5,342 nucleotides of DNA from an uncultured Dyadobacter sp. Its GTDB lineage: Bacteria > Bacteroidota > Bacteroidia > Cytophagales > Spirosomataceae. The first letter of the stretch is position 1. Each line of letters begins with the position of its first letter. A program made the translations under genes and the position numbers. Positions 5,261 through 5,342 of the stretch are shown here, piece by piece. Under the pieces are notes generated by a model. It was not told the DNA's origin. It did no database searches and worked only from the letters and a program-made list of their open reading frames with translations. Where the stretch lies: assembly GCA_946481035.1 (NCBI GenBank), contig CAMLNK010000373.1, positions 1 to 5,342 of the forward strand, written 5' to 3'.

Positions 5261-5342
5261 ATGAAAATCAATTCAATTTTAGCCATGAAAGTAAATAACC
5301 AATTGCCAAACCAATCCATGAAAAATCAATCTGTCCTTTCAC
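5261..5342 (+). CDS. Start of a rightward gene of unknown product (5' fragment)
   Basis: An open frame of 27 complete codons begins at ATG 5261 and runs off the window. The visible peptide is M-K-I-N-S-I-L-A-M-K-V-N-N-Q and continues rich in Asn, Gln and Ser. Two further in-frame ATGs at 5285 and 5318 are each followed by AAA, so the true start may be any of the three. The Met-Lys starts and Lys/Asn-rich opening resemble exported or outer-membrane proteins of Cytophagales, where a signal peptide may follow a short polar extension. The hydrophobic part would lie beyond the window, so this is a guess. A promoter candidate lies at 5155-5185, and the gene is divergent from the two-component operon, which makes it a possible regulatory target. 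The product cannot be named. Confidence 0.5.
   Translation, partial: MKINSILAMKVNNQLPNQSMKNQSVLS

Overview
The window looks like chromosomal DNA from a Bacteroidota bacterium, most likely a Cytophagales/Spirosomaceae-type organism such as Dyadobacter or a relative. The reasons are the moderate GC content, three LytS/YehU-type (His_kinase, PF06580) sensor kinases with short multi-TM N-termini, a LytTR response regulator, an ECF sigma factor of the Bacteroidota type, start codons without clear GGAGG Shine-Dalgarno sequences, and promoter-like TTTN-N19-TAnnTTTG patterns. The genus is inferred, not proven. No RNA genes, mobile elements or CRISPR arrays were seen.

Layout from left to right. At the left edge, the first 17 bases on the minus strand look like the first codons of a gene, probably a response regulator. 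It lies 12 bp downstream of a complete minus-strand LytS-type histidine kinase (30-1100). A divergent intergenic region (1101-1390) with two dyad-symmetric elements separates that kinase from a plus-strand ECF sigma factor (1391-1990). The sigma gene runs tail-to-tail, with only 6 bp between stop codons, into a compact minus-strand operon. In transcription order this operon is a LytS-type kinase with a degenerate ATP-binding domain (kinase A, 3864-4934), a canonical LytS-type kinase (kinase B, 2788-3867) and a LytTR response regulator (1997-2791). Both junctions in the operon are ATGA stop/start overlaps. Upstream is a 326-bp region (4935-5260) with a good Bacteroidota-type promoter for the operon, a 21-bp-phased direct repeat just upstream of it that resembles a LytTR binding site, an inverted repeat, and a weaker promoter candidate pointing right. 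The right edge holds the first codons of a plus-strand gene with three in-frame ATGs.

How they may work together (inference): kinases A and B are clear paralogues, translationally coupled to one regulator. A keeps the phospho-acceptor histidine but has lost the conserved N-box asparagine, so A may work as a sensor or phospho-acceptor partner in an A/B heterodimer, with B supplying catalysis. The regulator may control its own operon, and possibly the divergent right-hand gene, through the phased repeats. The left kinase and its adjacent gene start would form a second, separate LytS/LytTR module. The ECF sigma factor has no adjacent anti-sigma gene in the window.
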